64,000 nucleotides of DNA from positions 6,439,321 through 6,503,320 of the forward strand of contig JALMQS010000061.1 in NCBI GenBank assembly GCA_024734495.1. Direction: 5' to 3'. Made by a program: the position numbers and the translations under genes. Each line of letters opens with the position of its first letter. Position 1 is the first letter of the stretch. The notes beneath the pieces were generated by a model, which was not told where the DNA came from, did no database searches, and saw nothing but the letters and a program-made list of their open reading frames with translations. This document shows positions 11,408-22,300 of this stretch, in pieces. The DNA is from Forficula auricularia. Lineage: Eukaryota; Arthropoda; Insecta; Dermaptera; Forficulidae.

Positions 11408-11429
11408 CTCTCTCTCTCTCTCTCTCTCT
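11408..11429 (-). promoter_or_regulatory. (GA)n tract just upstream of the Snx3 start codon
   Basis: Eleven CT dinucleotides on the plus strand, i.e. (GA)n on the Snx3 sense strand, lie 15 bases upstream of the ATG at 11391-11393. It is probably in the 5' UTR or core promoter. GAGA-type tracts can bind GAGA factor in insects, but that role here is only inferred. Confidence 0.4.
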
Positions 11430-11979
11430 AGCTCTACTTGCTACTTGACGTTCTCGTTCTCGTTAATCCCAGCCTCCTTTCAGTTGGTCGCTCGCCCCCT
11501 GCTTTTATCATCAACTAATACAATTGGGCTGATGTTTCCGCTTTTGTTAACAACCAATCTTGTTTATCTGAAATTGTTTGTGATTAATAATAATTAAGAC
11601 ACTCTTTTTTTCATTATCGCTAAGGGATTATGGTAAATGTCAAACTAGAAAAAGAGATGAAAGTCCCTACTGCGTAGAGAGAGAGAGGGAAAATACGGAT
11701 CCAAATACAAAAAATTAAATATATATAAAAAGCAAAATCAAATAATAATAATTAACTAGTGGGTTCATAATTATAAATATAAAATTGAATCATAAAAATA
11801 TTATAAATTAATTGTTTATCGAAAAAATTGTTTTGATTGGGAGTAAGTATATACCTAAATAAATAATAATAAAATAAATATATTAAATTCATAATTATAA
11901 ATATAAAATTGAATCATAAAAATAAAATAAATTAATTGCTTATCGAAAAAATTTTATTGATAGCAAGTATATAAATATA

Positions 11980-12126
11980 CGAGGGGTGAACCGCGACTTA
12001 AACTCGTGTACACCTACTTCCACTTTCATTTCCAAGTAGAAGACAATAGAATATCTAATGAATTCCAAAGAATCCAATAATTCCAAAGACGGTGTACACC
12101 TAATTCCAATCGCGGTTCACCTGTCG
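11980..12126. mobile_element. 147-bp MITE with CGAGGGGTGAACCGCGA ends, copy 1
   Basis: Inverted ends with perfect eight-base duplications TAAATATA at 11972-11979 and 12127-12134. The body carries GTGTACACCTA near both ends. Sister copies are at 28838-29007, 43536-43691 and, truncated, 50094-50241. The eight-base duplication points to hAT or a similar superfamily. Confidence 0.85.
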
Positions 12127-12131
12127 TAAAT

Positions 12132-12380
12132 ATAGTACCTGGCGACCGAGCGAAGCTCGGTAACTTTTTGCTTCAGTTAAAAGCTATATATTAATCCCCA
12201 AAACCCCCAACTCACCCCCCAGACCCCCACCATTTCACCCACACCCCAGACCCCCACCTCCTGGAACCCACTCCCGTACCTCGCCCCCTCCCCGGACCCA
12301 TACCACTGCACCCCCACATCTACCCCCACCTCCGCACCCCGCTCCCAGTTTTTGCATTTCTAGCCTTCTAGTGGCCCAGA
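12132..12380 (-). mobile_element. Helitron-like fragment, minus orientation
   Basis: On the minus strand a G-rich interior like that of 9500-10038 ends with a hairpin ACCGAG-CTTCG-CTCGGT (12145-12161) and then, about ten bases on, CTAT. That resembles a Helitron 3' terminus, although CTAT departs from the usual CTAG. The 5' end was not defined. The neighbouring MITE duplicated the bases next to this terminus. Confidence 0.5.
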
Positions 12381-12573
12381 GATTAAGTGTATATAGGTAT
12401 ATAAATAAATACCGTATACCTAATTATTTTTTTTAATTAAATAACAATTTTTGAGTTCATCAATTAAATTGGGAAATTCTAATACATATATAATAATATT
12501 TGTGGTGTGGGATTTAAAACTTGATTTATAATCAATTAAATTGCCTAACTTTTAAAAATAGACAATGATATAT

Positions 12574-12849
12574 ATATCGTCACCTCTTAGACCTTAGAGT
12601 GTAAACCCTGCTAACTCATAACAAGGAAATTTTACAGGGCAGAGAAAAAACAAACAAAATTCAATGTTGTTATGGAAAGAAACTATTTTTCACATTTTTT
12701 TTTCTAAAACTTACGATCATAAATTTAAGTAGCACTTTTACTTGGACCTTGCTGCATTTCTTTTTCTTTCGAACGGTATTAATAATGTCATATTATATAT
12801 ATATGATAAAAAATGGAGTTAGAAGGTTTACACTCTAAAGCGACGATAT
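12574..12849. mobile_element. MITE with roughly 30-base imperfect inverted ends
   Basis: ATCGTCACCTCTTAGACC...AGAGTGTAAACC at left is matched in reverse by GGTTTACACTCTAAAGCGACGAT at right. Non-coding. It lies in the spacer between Snx3 and the BLOC1S3-like gene. Confidence 0.55.
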
Positions 12850-13604
12850 TGTAATGGAGATGAAATTACCTTGAATAAAAATAAAAAAATATAAATATTT
12901 ATTAGAATATTTTGTGGTAAAAATACAGGCTGCAGCCCCAGGGCCCGGGGCTCACCTATAGGGGGTGGTTTCCTGCATGATTTTAATAAATTTTTCATTA
13001 GAGAGGGGCCCGCATAAGCCCTCGGTGGCCCGGTATCTATACTTATTTTCATCAAACAGAAGACGCATTCCAATTTAGGTATTCATTATAAATATAGATA
13101 TTTTATTAATTTAATTATTAAAGAAAAGTGTGGTTTATTTGAACAAGATTGATGATTAAGGCAAAGATGTTGAAACTATTATTATTATATTAATTATTAT
13201 AAATTTATAAAATATTTACATATAAAAATAAATAATTTCTTCATATTATGTTTGAATACTTATTTACATTAAACAGAAAACACAATTTCTGGCTAAATTA
13301 TTTTAAATGAAATTTAATTATTTAACAAAAAATTAAGAAATCAATATTATCTAAAAAAATAAATAATAATAGGTATATAAAATTGTTTTTATATATTTAT
13401 AAAATTATAATTAAAATAATAATATTTTTGCACATGCATAAACAAAAACAAATAGGAACATGAAACATAGCCTTACTCGAGTTGTCATTTACAACTGAAA
13501 TGTCATTGGGATTAAGTATTTCTAAAATTATAAAATTATTTTAAAATTAAATATAAATAAAACTTTTAAAGGTTTTCAATATATGAACAAGAAGGAAGCC
13601 AAAA
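12850..13604. other. upstream region of the BLOC1S3-like gene
   Basis: A GC-rich island at about 12928-13040 (GGGCCCGGGGCTCACC, then GGTGGCCCGGTATC) resembles the ends of decayed hAT elements but has no clean termini. The rest is AT-rich. No gene was found; promoter elements could not be recognised. Confidence 0.4.
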
Positions 13605-16551
13605 ATGGATAAATCTTACGTTGTTATTGGAGAAGCATCCGAATCTGATACTGAAGAGGAAATTGATTCTTCGGTTTGTTTATTATATATTGACCTTTAA
13701 AAAAAATTTAATTTAAAAAAATATACTCTTAATATAATATGATTTTAATGAAAATATTTCTTATTTATTTATTTGCAGGATCATAATATAAATGCATTGA
13801 ATACAAAATCAAAATCAACTCCGGGATTAATTCTAACTGGAGAAGCCTCTGAATCTGACGACGAATTAATTGAAAGTACATTTTAAATTACTATATATTT
13901 AAGTTTATATTTTAAATATATATTAAAATAATTTTAATTTTTCTTGTAGAGAAATCATCCATTCCAGCAACAGACCAGCAAGTAGCCCAATTAACACAAG
14001 AATTAAAGAAAATAGATGTATCTAAAAAATATCAGGCCCCTAATTATGATTCTTTGCTTCATAAAAAATTAAGTAAGTATTTTATTATTATCTTCAAATT
14101 TATCTTAGTACCTACTACTTATTAAAGCTAGAATTATACCAAGCAATTTTAATTCAAGATTTCTCATTGACTTGGAGCCAATTAGATAATCTTGACCCTG
14201 CTCAAGTTTTCATGCTACTCGTGCTGTAACTTTTGAAATTGTCTATTTGTATCCAAGTCGATTTGGTAACTTGCATTGTTTAATTCATCTCTAATACAGA
14301 CATATATAATTATTTGTCGCTTATAAAAAAGACCTCCAAAAATTGTCTCAAGTCATAGACATTATTTTATATGTCCAAATCACATTCTAAATTTAATTCT
14401 TAAAATTTAAAAATTATTTTCATTGAAAGTAATGGAAGGCAGCCCAGGGGTAGTGTAGAAAGAAAAAATTAACACATCCAAATAAGGTGTAATTTATTGG
14501 ATTCCTTCCTCCTTTCCTTTCAAACCGACGTTTCGGAGGACTTCCCTCCTTCTTCATGGTTTCAAGGGAAGAAGGAGGAAAGAATCCTCAGAAACGTGGG
14601 TTTGAAAGGAAAGGAGGAAGGATTCCAATAAATTACACCTTATTTGAATATGTGTTAATTTTTTCTTTCCACACTTACCCCTGGGCTGCCTTCCATTACT
14701 TTCAATTAAAAGTTCTACCAGTCCGTCTCTCTCCAGAGAAAATTTCGTGTAAAAAAATTATCTTCAAGTTTATGAAAAAAGACTGAAAATTTGCTAAATT
14801 TTAAAAGAAACCTGGAATATTCAGGTCAGAATTAAATAGACGAAAACCATTTTCTTCCTTTGTTTTAAGTTCTTTCACAAATGCAAAAATTCAAGAAGTC
14901 TTCGAAACACAAAGAAGAAACAAAGAGGTTGTCCTCTGCTTGATGCAAATAAACATACACACATATATATCGAGATGATATATCTGTATATATATTATTT
15001 ATTTGTTTGAGACTATAGTTTCGAAGACTTGGTCTTCATCATCAGTCTTTCTTCAATTATAAATGTTTTTCATGAGATATCAAAACTTGGTGTTCTTTTT
15101 TGTGGTTCTGGTTTTCAATATCCATATGATATTGACTCCATGAAAAACATTTATAATTGAAGAAAGACTGATGATGAAGACCAAGTCTTAGAAACTATAG
15201 TCTCAAACAAATAAATAATATATATACAGATATATCATCTCGATATATATGTGTGTATGTTTATTTGCATCAAGCAGAGGACAACCTCTTTGTTTCTCTT
15301 TGTGAATCAACAACTCTGCTACTCTCCGCAAAACAAAAACTTTTCAATTAAAGTCTTCGAAACTTGGAATATAAGTCATTAAAAGCATAATACAGATACT
15401 GTTAAAATTTGAAGACGATTTACCACACCAAACATGAAATAATTGCTATTAAAAATGAAATTTTTTACATATGGTAGATAGGGAAAGGGTGGGGAAATAT
15501 CATTATTTTATTTTTTTTCATTGAAGGACTTTCGCCATCTTGATTAAAAACTAATATTTGTTAGAATAATAAATTCGGAGTAACTTCAAAAAAAATTGAA
15601 ATTATTTACCACGTAGTTTTGATAAAAAATAAAAAAATAAAAACATATTTGGGCGATTATTTTTAGTGGAGGGGATAAAATATCAATGGCTTGGAAACGA
15701 TCCATTCACAAATAGAATATAGTAGCGTAAAATGTACAGTCAGATTAAAAAAACATAACCTAAAATTTTAACACTTCATATTTATAGAGTGGTTACGAGG
15801 CTAAAACCTTTTGTGTGCGAAAGAACCTCCTTAAGATCCTCTAAATTGATGTCTTTCTAACTACTGTATATAACAAACTCAATCATAAAATAGTTTTTAA
15901 GGACTTTGGTGTTGGTACTTGGTGAAACATTTTTTATGCAATAATTTCAAGCATAGAAACTTTAGAAATTTTAATAAAATCTGGCGAGCTACTGATATTA
16001 CATACATGCTTAAATAATTGCATTATTTCACATATTAATTAATATTTTAACATGTACAAATGCATAATATATAAGCGACCTACTGCCATTTGAATATCTA
16101 CCTCACCCGAAATTTTAGTTGATTACCATTTAATAGATACAATTTATATTTTATCAAAAAATTGACTGAAGCTTTTGCAACCACTGGTGCCGAGTATAGA
16201 TATCTTTTTAGGCGTATCTAACCCAAACCTACTTTAAAATGCCTTTTATCCATTTAAATTCTAGATGTAAAAATTGATGTTAAACTAAAAAAATTATTTT
16301 ATTTTATTTTAGAAGAACGTAATATTTCTCTTCATAAAGATTTGAATGATTTTGTAAATACAATCTTAACTTCTGCTTTAAAAGATTTGAATTCTACAAA
16401 TAGACAATTGTTAAAATCACAATGTCACCTTCAAGAAGCTTCATCTTCATTATCAGTGCTTCATTCTAATTTAAATAATTTAAAATCAAATCTTTCTTTA
16501 ATCTCAAATGAAAAATTTCTTGGAAATATGAAAATAACGCAAAATGAATAA
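13605..16551 (+). CDS. BLOC1S3: probable biogenesis of lysosome-related organelles complex 1 subunit 3, complete
   Basis: Four exons: 13605-13673, 13779-13875, 13950-14072, 16313-16551, with consistent phases (0, 1, 1) and GT-AG borders. The product is about 176 residues. The acidic N-terminus has the motif VIGEASESDTEEE, repeated in exon 2 as LTGEASESDDE, which is like the GEA-E-D/E motif of BLOC1S3. The end of exon 3 and the start of exon 4 read LLHKKLKERN, followed by a heptad-patterned helix to the C-terminus, again as in BLOC1S3. The family acts in the cytosolic BLOC-1 complex, which sorts cargo from endosomes to pigment granules and other lysosome-related organelles. The start is the first ATG of the open frame. 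The 2.2-kb third intron holds two fold-back elements and a TTAA MITE. The assignment rests on short motifs, so it is probable rather than certain. Confidence 0.72.
14422..14706. mobile_element. fold-back element with roughly 125-base arms, copy 1
   Basis: The left arm starting ATTGAAAGTAATGGAAGGCA returns reversed at 14680-14706. The inner arms contain ATTCCTTCCTCCTTTCCTTT and its complement. A second copy lies at 23632-23890. In both copies the shared sequence continues to the right (CTACCAGTCCGTCTCTCTCC), so the mobile unit is longer than the palindrome. Confidence 0.75.
14865..15834. mobile_element. TTAA-flanked MITE, copy 2, inverted and split by another element
   Basis: Same body as 7698-8233 in reverse, with TTAA at 14865-14868 and 15831-15834. 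A few bases are missing after the left TTAA. It is interrupted by the element at 14909-15350. Confidence 0.75.
14909..15350. mobile_element. 442-bp fold-back element nested in a MITE, with a long target duplication
   Basis: The insert is flanked by AAGTCTTCGAAAC at 14896-14908 and again at 15351-15363, i.e. a direct duplication of 11-13 bases. Removing one copy restores the host MITE, judged by comparison with 7698-8233. Long arms (AGTCTTTCTTCAATTATAAA and its complement) flank a roughly 75-base loop. The right part (AGCAGAGGACAACCTCTTTG) recurs twice at 62860-63025. Confidence 0.75.
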
Positions 16552-17662
16552 TATTTAAAAATATTATTACAAACAAGGTAATACTAAGTATATAATATAT
16601 TTTATTATACCTAGATATTAAATATATTAACCAGGAATGCCTATTCCCCCTAGCTTCATGACCCCCCCCCCATTTTTATGAAAAGTAACTTTGTATCACC
16701 CCAACTTCATAAAAAGTATGGGGGCATACAAGACAGTAGTCAGAATTTTTCTTTTTGAGGGGAGAGTGTATTTGTAGGTTAAAAATTGTATTCTTACAAT
16801 CTTATTTTGAGATTTGTTTTTAAATTATTTTATATAGGATACATGCAGTTAAAGTATTTATTATTATACGTGTATATTATTAAATTTTTAAAATCATGAA
16901 TCTTTGAATGTACATATATTTTAATTTTTTAAAAAATAATTTAATTAAATTACTCAAATTTTAATCAGAAATAATTTTATTTTTCATTTTTTTTCAGGTG
17001 CAATTAAAAATTTTCACTAATATATTTCTGATGGTGTTTTTATTTTTATATTTTGTTATATTCTTATGGTATTTAAACACATATTCAAAATACTTATCTT
17101 AGGAATTATTTTATGAAATTAAAATCACTTCCAAAAGTAAGATTTTAGACAGTTTGTTAAGTTTTTTATCTTTTGTAAGTGTACCTATATTTATTATATA
17201 GACTATGGTTCCACAAGTCACGAAAAGCATTTAAACAGTTGACACTTTTTGATTATTTTTATTCTTTTTCGCTTGTCTTTTTTATAATCACAGATGAGTA
17301 AAATTGATTTATAATGAAAAAAGTTATAAACTGCATGTTAATAGAAATTTTTCTTGTTGATAGAATATTAGAAAAAATTTCCATTATTTAAAGTATGTAT
17401 AAAATAATATGAATTATTTTTTTTATTAATGTAATTTGAGATTTTCTTATTATTTTATTGGATCTTATTGTAGACGACTATGAATAGCTAATGGCATGGT
17501 AAGCCAAATTTCATCAACCAACCTTAAATTAAGGTAGCACTTAAATTCTCATCAAACCAACTTTTAGGTTAAACGCATCGCATAGCCTTATTTAAATGTA
17601 ATTTAATTATTTTAATTAAATTAAATGAAATAATTTACCATAAAAATTGGATCGCGGTTAAT
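16552..17662. other. spacer downstream of the BLOC1S3-like gene
   Basis: AT-rich, with no credible exon on either strand. A short C-rich stretch at 16660-16675 is the only landmark. Confidence 0.45.
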
Positions 17663-18490
17663 TTTTTTTTTTTTTTTTTTTTTTAATGAAAATGATGAGA
17701 GAAGGAGTTACAGCAAAAAGGTGCATCTCCTAAAGGCCTGGGTTGGCCCCTCCATCGTGAAAAGAAGAAAAAGGGTTTTTATGGGCTGAGTAGGGTCGAA
17801 GGTATCTGTGGATACGGGTCTTAAACAGCTGAAGGTTATAAGTCGCGGGGAAGACTGTGGCTGGGAGGGAGTTCCAATCTCTGGGGGTCATAGGAATAAA
17901 AGAGTTGGCGAAAGCGCTTGTTCGATTTTTATCCAATTTGACAGCGAAGGAGTGCTGAGCGTTGGAAAACCGCGTGTTTCTCTTAAAGGGGGGATAATTG
18001 ATTTCAGCTCGAATGAACAGACACCATGATAGTATCTGTAGTACAGGGAAAAGGCAGAAACGTTTCTTCGGTGAACTAAGGAGTCAAGTGAATTAGTTAG
18101 GGCCGGGTCTCTTATTAGTTTAATTGCTCGCTTCTGTATTGCATTCAGTGTAGCAAGAGAATGCGTGGAGGCCCCTCTCCACAGATGAGAGCCATATTCG
18201 AGACAGGGACGAATTTGAGCCTTATACAGTGTAAGAAGTTGACTGGGAATATAATAGCGTCTAGACCTAAATAGGAGACCAAGCTTGCCCGCTGCAGCTT
18301 TAGCAATGGTTGAGATATGGTTATTCCAAGAAAGGTCAGACCCTAGTGTGACGCTTAGCATTGAAATTTTATCCCTGAATTCCAATGAGTTTGAATCCAA
18401 TGATATGTTTGGGAGGTTTCTGTCGACGCGCCTAGAAATAAGGCAACACTGAGTTTTCACTTCATTGAAGTTTTGGGATCCCCAAATCTA
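17663..18490 (-). pseudogene. non-LTR retrotransposon, 5'-truncated 3' end
   Basis: A minus-strand insertion whose A-tail appears as about 23 T at 17667-17690. The frames encode the C-terminal part of a LINE reverse transcriptase: SYGSHLWRG-like block, IQKRAIKLI, then MTPRDWNSLPATVFPATYN near the end. Two overlapping frames (17888-18460 and 17730-17936) join only through a frameshift. It is homologous to 61470-62640. It lies between the BLOC1S3-like gene and the large minus-strand gene. Confidence 0.85.
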
Positions 18491-19135
18491 AGTGCTCCTT
18501 AGCATCAGTTTGGTTGGTGAAATCAGGCCCTAAATCGTAATTAGTCAAATAATCTTCTTGTGATACGCATAAGACTGTTGGCAAAATTAAAAATCCTTTT
18601 TTTTCTTTTTCTTAAGTTTGTTAGTCTTTTAAACTAAAAAATAATTAATTAGCATAAATCGATTAACTCAAACTAATGGCTTTTTTTGATATTTATCTAC
18701 TTTTATAGAAAACAAATATTTTATATAAGAAATATAAAAAAATACTTAGGATATATTAAAACATGTAAAATAAATATAGGATAGTTTTTTTTTTAATATT
18801 TTTATTGAATAAAGTTTTTTTTTTAAATAACAAACATGATATATTATATAAATCAAGTGACTAGAACTTTAAAAAATAATATCCATAATATTCCATTTAA
18901 TTACATTATAAGAACAAGATAAATCTCCAGAATATGTTATGGATGGCAAAACAGAGTTTGGACATTTTTTGGATATATTCTAAAATAGTTTGATTTATTG
19001 AAAATAATCTGTAAATATAAACTCTCACTGTTAAATCAAGATGATGAATCTTGAAAATTATCAACTCTTGAGCAAAATTGACTCAACAATACTAATTTAA
19101 AAATCCTTCATATGTATATAATAAATATATGTATA
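18491..19135. other. spacer beyond the 3' end of the ankyrin/coiled-coil gene
   Basis: AT-rich; no exon, RNA gene or clear element seen. Confidence 0.4.
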
Positions 19136-19141
19136 TTTATT
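19136..19141 (-). terminator. candidate polyadenylation signal of the ankyrin/coiled-coil gene
   Basis: TTTATT on the plus strand (AATAAA on the minus strand) about 250 bases beyond the stop codon at 19391-19393. Confidence 0.4.
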
Positions 19142-19390
19142 CTAATTGTTGGCACGAAAAATTTGGCTTAAATTTGTCTTTTAACTTTTCAATATTTTTT
19201 AACAGTAAAAATGTTAAAATTTCGATAAATCAGAACAAGCTATCAATCTATAGATAAGAACAGCTATATATATTTATATATATAGTCTCTCTGAGAAAGG
19301 ATTGAAATTGGATGTAGATTTTTCTAGATGTCTACTAAAAAGTTTCTAATATAAATATGGAGACATGGAGGGATTATCGATGGAATACGT

Positions 19391-22300
19391 TCATTGAAGG
19401 AAATATTTCTTCTTTAGACGTTCCAAATCGTCGTCCGATTTTTTAATGATATTATTTTTGCTTGTCTGGCGATCACTTTTCATTTCCTGAAAAACATTAA
19501 TTATTTAAAAATTAAAATATCACATAATTTTTTTTTTTTTTTATATGTAACTATGCGATCCGATCAAATACAAATTAATTTTAATTAGATCATTCAATTT
19601 AAGCTTCTTTCTAAAAAGAAAGAAATCATTTCTATAAAGAATTTTTTTCTACCCTTTTTAAAATTATAATTATTTTAATTTTCATCTGGTTTCTCTCTCA
19701 TTCTGATAAAACTTATTGGATACTCAGGCACTGCCGGATGTAGGGTTCTTCGGGCCCCGGGCGGTATATATATTTTCGGACCCCCATTAGCATAGTTTGG
19801 GGCAACCGGCCAGCTGATTAGCCATTACAAGGTTTCAATTTCGCTAATCCGATTAGAGATCAACTAACTTTTTAATAGAATTGATAAATTTTGCAAGTAT
19901 CGAAATAATTTAATGAGAAATACATAAGTGATGCCTCGTATAACGGGTTTTCGATTTTTCTACGCGGGGGACCACACACAAATAGTAACAATAATAATAT
20001 TAAAAAAATAAACTTTACTATAGAAAAAATAAGAAAATAGATAAATTATATACCATATTTGCTTTAGCAAAATTTTCTATTAAATCGTTTCAATCCAATT
20101 TTTTAAATGCTTAACTTTCTATATTAACCACTATAGATAATTTATCTAGCCTTTCTGGTCCCATACTTGATCTTAAATAATTTTTTATTCTCTTTAGTAC
20201 AGAGAAAGATCTCTCTCTAGAGGCATTTGATACTGGAAGTGTTATATATATTAATAATAGTATTATAAAAGTAATAAGTTTAGTAAAACATATTTCAATT
20301 AAAACGAGGTGAAATATGTTTTTTCTTTACTCATATTTTTTTTTATCTCCGGCTGACCGGATCCCTTGTTTTTACGGGCCCCGGGCGAATGCCCGGTGCG
20401 CCAGTACAATCCGGCACTGTACTCAGGTGTTGTTGGATCAGAGTTGAAGATATTTGAAGAGCCGGCTCTTGAAGGATTGAGTTTAGTAGCATTCAAGAAA
20501 GGTGGTTGCAGAGAGGGAAACCAATATCTAGAAGCCACTTGGATAAATGAATCGACGTATGAGTTGTCTCGAGTTATGAAGGGGAGAAATTATTTAAAAA
20601 AATACCTTAACATTATTCTTATTTAGATTATAAATATATACTCGGGTTTTCTAATTCATTTTCATATAAAATAATCAAGAATGATAATTGTTTAAAGTGT
20701 TTTTAAATGCAAAAAGGTTTTTAGCCACGACCCTAGCCGGAATTCGAATCCGGATATTTCGTAAACTCAGGATAGTTTCAATCTCTCATTTCCTGGATTC
20801 GTCCTCTGACTAGAGCCACAGCTTGATATGGATTGGCGAAAACATCCTTTTTCGTTTGTAATTTGAAAATAATAGATTCATTTATCTAAATTTATTTAAA
20901 GCCTAGAATCAAATTGTTCTTTCTGATTAATTGATTTATTACACTCTCTATAATCTCTATCTTTTTATTATCTTTGTATTTGGACTTTTGAGAGTCTTGT
21001 TTCATATATATAACTACATTTTTAAAATTTTTATAATACTCAACGAGATAAAATAATGATCTCTAAGCAAAAATAAAGCTATCTATAAGCCAATCCTCAC
21101 AATCCAGTGTAAATCTATCTTCAGTCTGGCTGATGAGAATACATTCTTAAATAAAATTATTCAATTTCCCAGGTATAATTCAAAAAATAAAGTTAATTTT
21201 GAATGTTATACCATTTGATTTTGTAAGTATTTCAAAGGGTGTTTATATAATAAGGGTCTATCTACACTTGTCCGTCGCGTGTCAGTTCAGTGCTTCCATA
21301 TCAGTGAAAAATAATATTCTTCTGTGAAATCTAATGGAGGGGATCCCACTCGTCCAGCGCAGTTCAGTGTCAGTTCCGTCAGTGAGGCCTCAGGCTCCGT
21401 TGTCATTTTTAAATTCGTTGCCAACGATATTTTTACAATTTGACGGACGTCATTTTTGTGAGTTGCAATGGATGACGAACAACTAACTAATCAAGTTTGT
21501 GAGGAAGTACCTATACGGTTTTGTACGATCTATCCAACCCAAAATATATATGGATAGCTCGTTTAAAAACGAAATATGGATTAAGATAGGAGAGTAAATA
21601 GAAAAAGTTGGTAAGTACCAAATTGTAATTTTACACTAACATAGGTAAATTTTTTCTTTTTTTTTTACTTATTTATTTATTTATTTACTCAACACTTAAC
21701 CATTTGAGTGAATCTCAAAGACTGAACTGTGACTGAATTGACACGGGACTAATGCGTGGGAATACAAATCACTGAAGGAAGACAGATACCACGGAGACTG
21801 AACTGTGATTGAACTGACACGCGACAGAGCAGTGTAGATAGACCCTAAGGCTTTACATTAAAAAAAGAGAGAGAGAAAAATAGAAAAGTTGAAATAACCT
21901 CCGGATTGTGAGTTTTTAAGGACCGTTTTCTCCAATTCCAGATGGAGAAGTTGCGTGAAAGGGTTGGGGCCTGAGAGCGGACTGCTAGGTTTGAGAGCCA
22001 CTTGCCCGCCGCTGAGTAGAGGTGACCGCGGTGAAGGAAGTTCCTTTGTAGGGGTAGCTTGAACAATCACTTGGGGTGTTGGAAGACTCATCGCTTTATC
22101 AATCAACTCGCGATTCTTTGGATCTTCTAGATTAGTTGCTGCTGCCGCAGCTGCTGAAACCGCACTTAAACCTTGTTGGATTCGGGCTAGATCGGTAGCA
22201 AGAGCACGATTCTGAGTTTCCGCTTGACTTTCTTGTTTTTCTAAATCTATACTATTTTCCTAAAATTAATAAAAATAGTTTAACGATAAAAGAAAAGTAA

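Noticed and set aside
12828..13073. 81-codon minus-strand frame in a GC-rich island
   Set aside because: Biased by GGGCCC-type words of a decayed element; no start context, splice sites or homology that I can recognise.
20366..20626. 86-codon plus-strand frame
   Set aside because: It starts inside the hAT end, has no family resemblance and no upstream exon. The minus-strand reading fits the phase of the neighbouring gene better.
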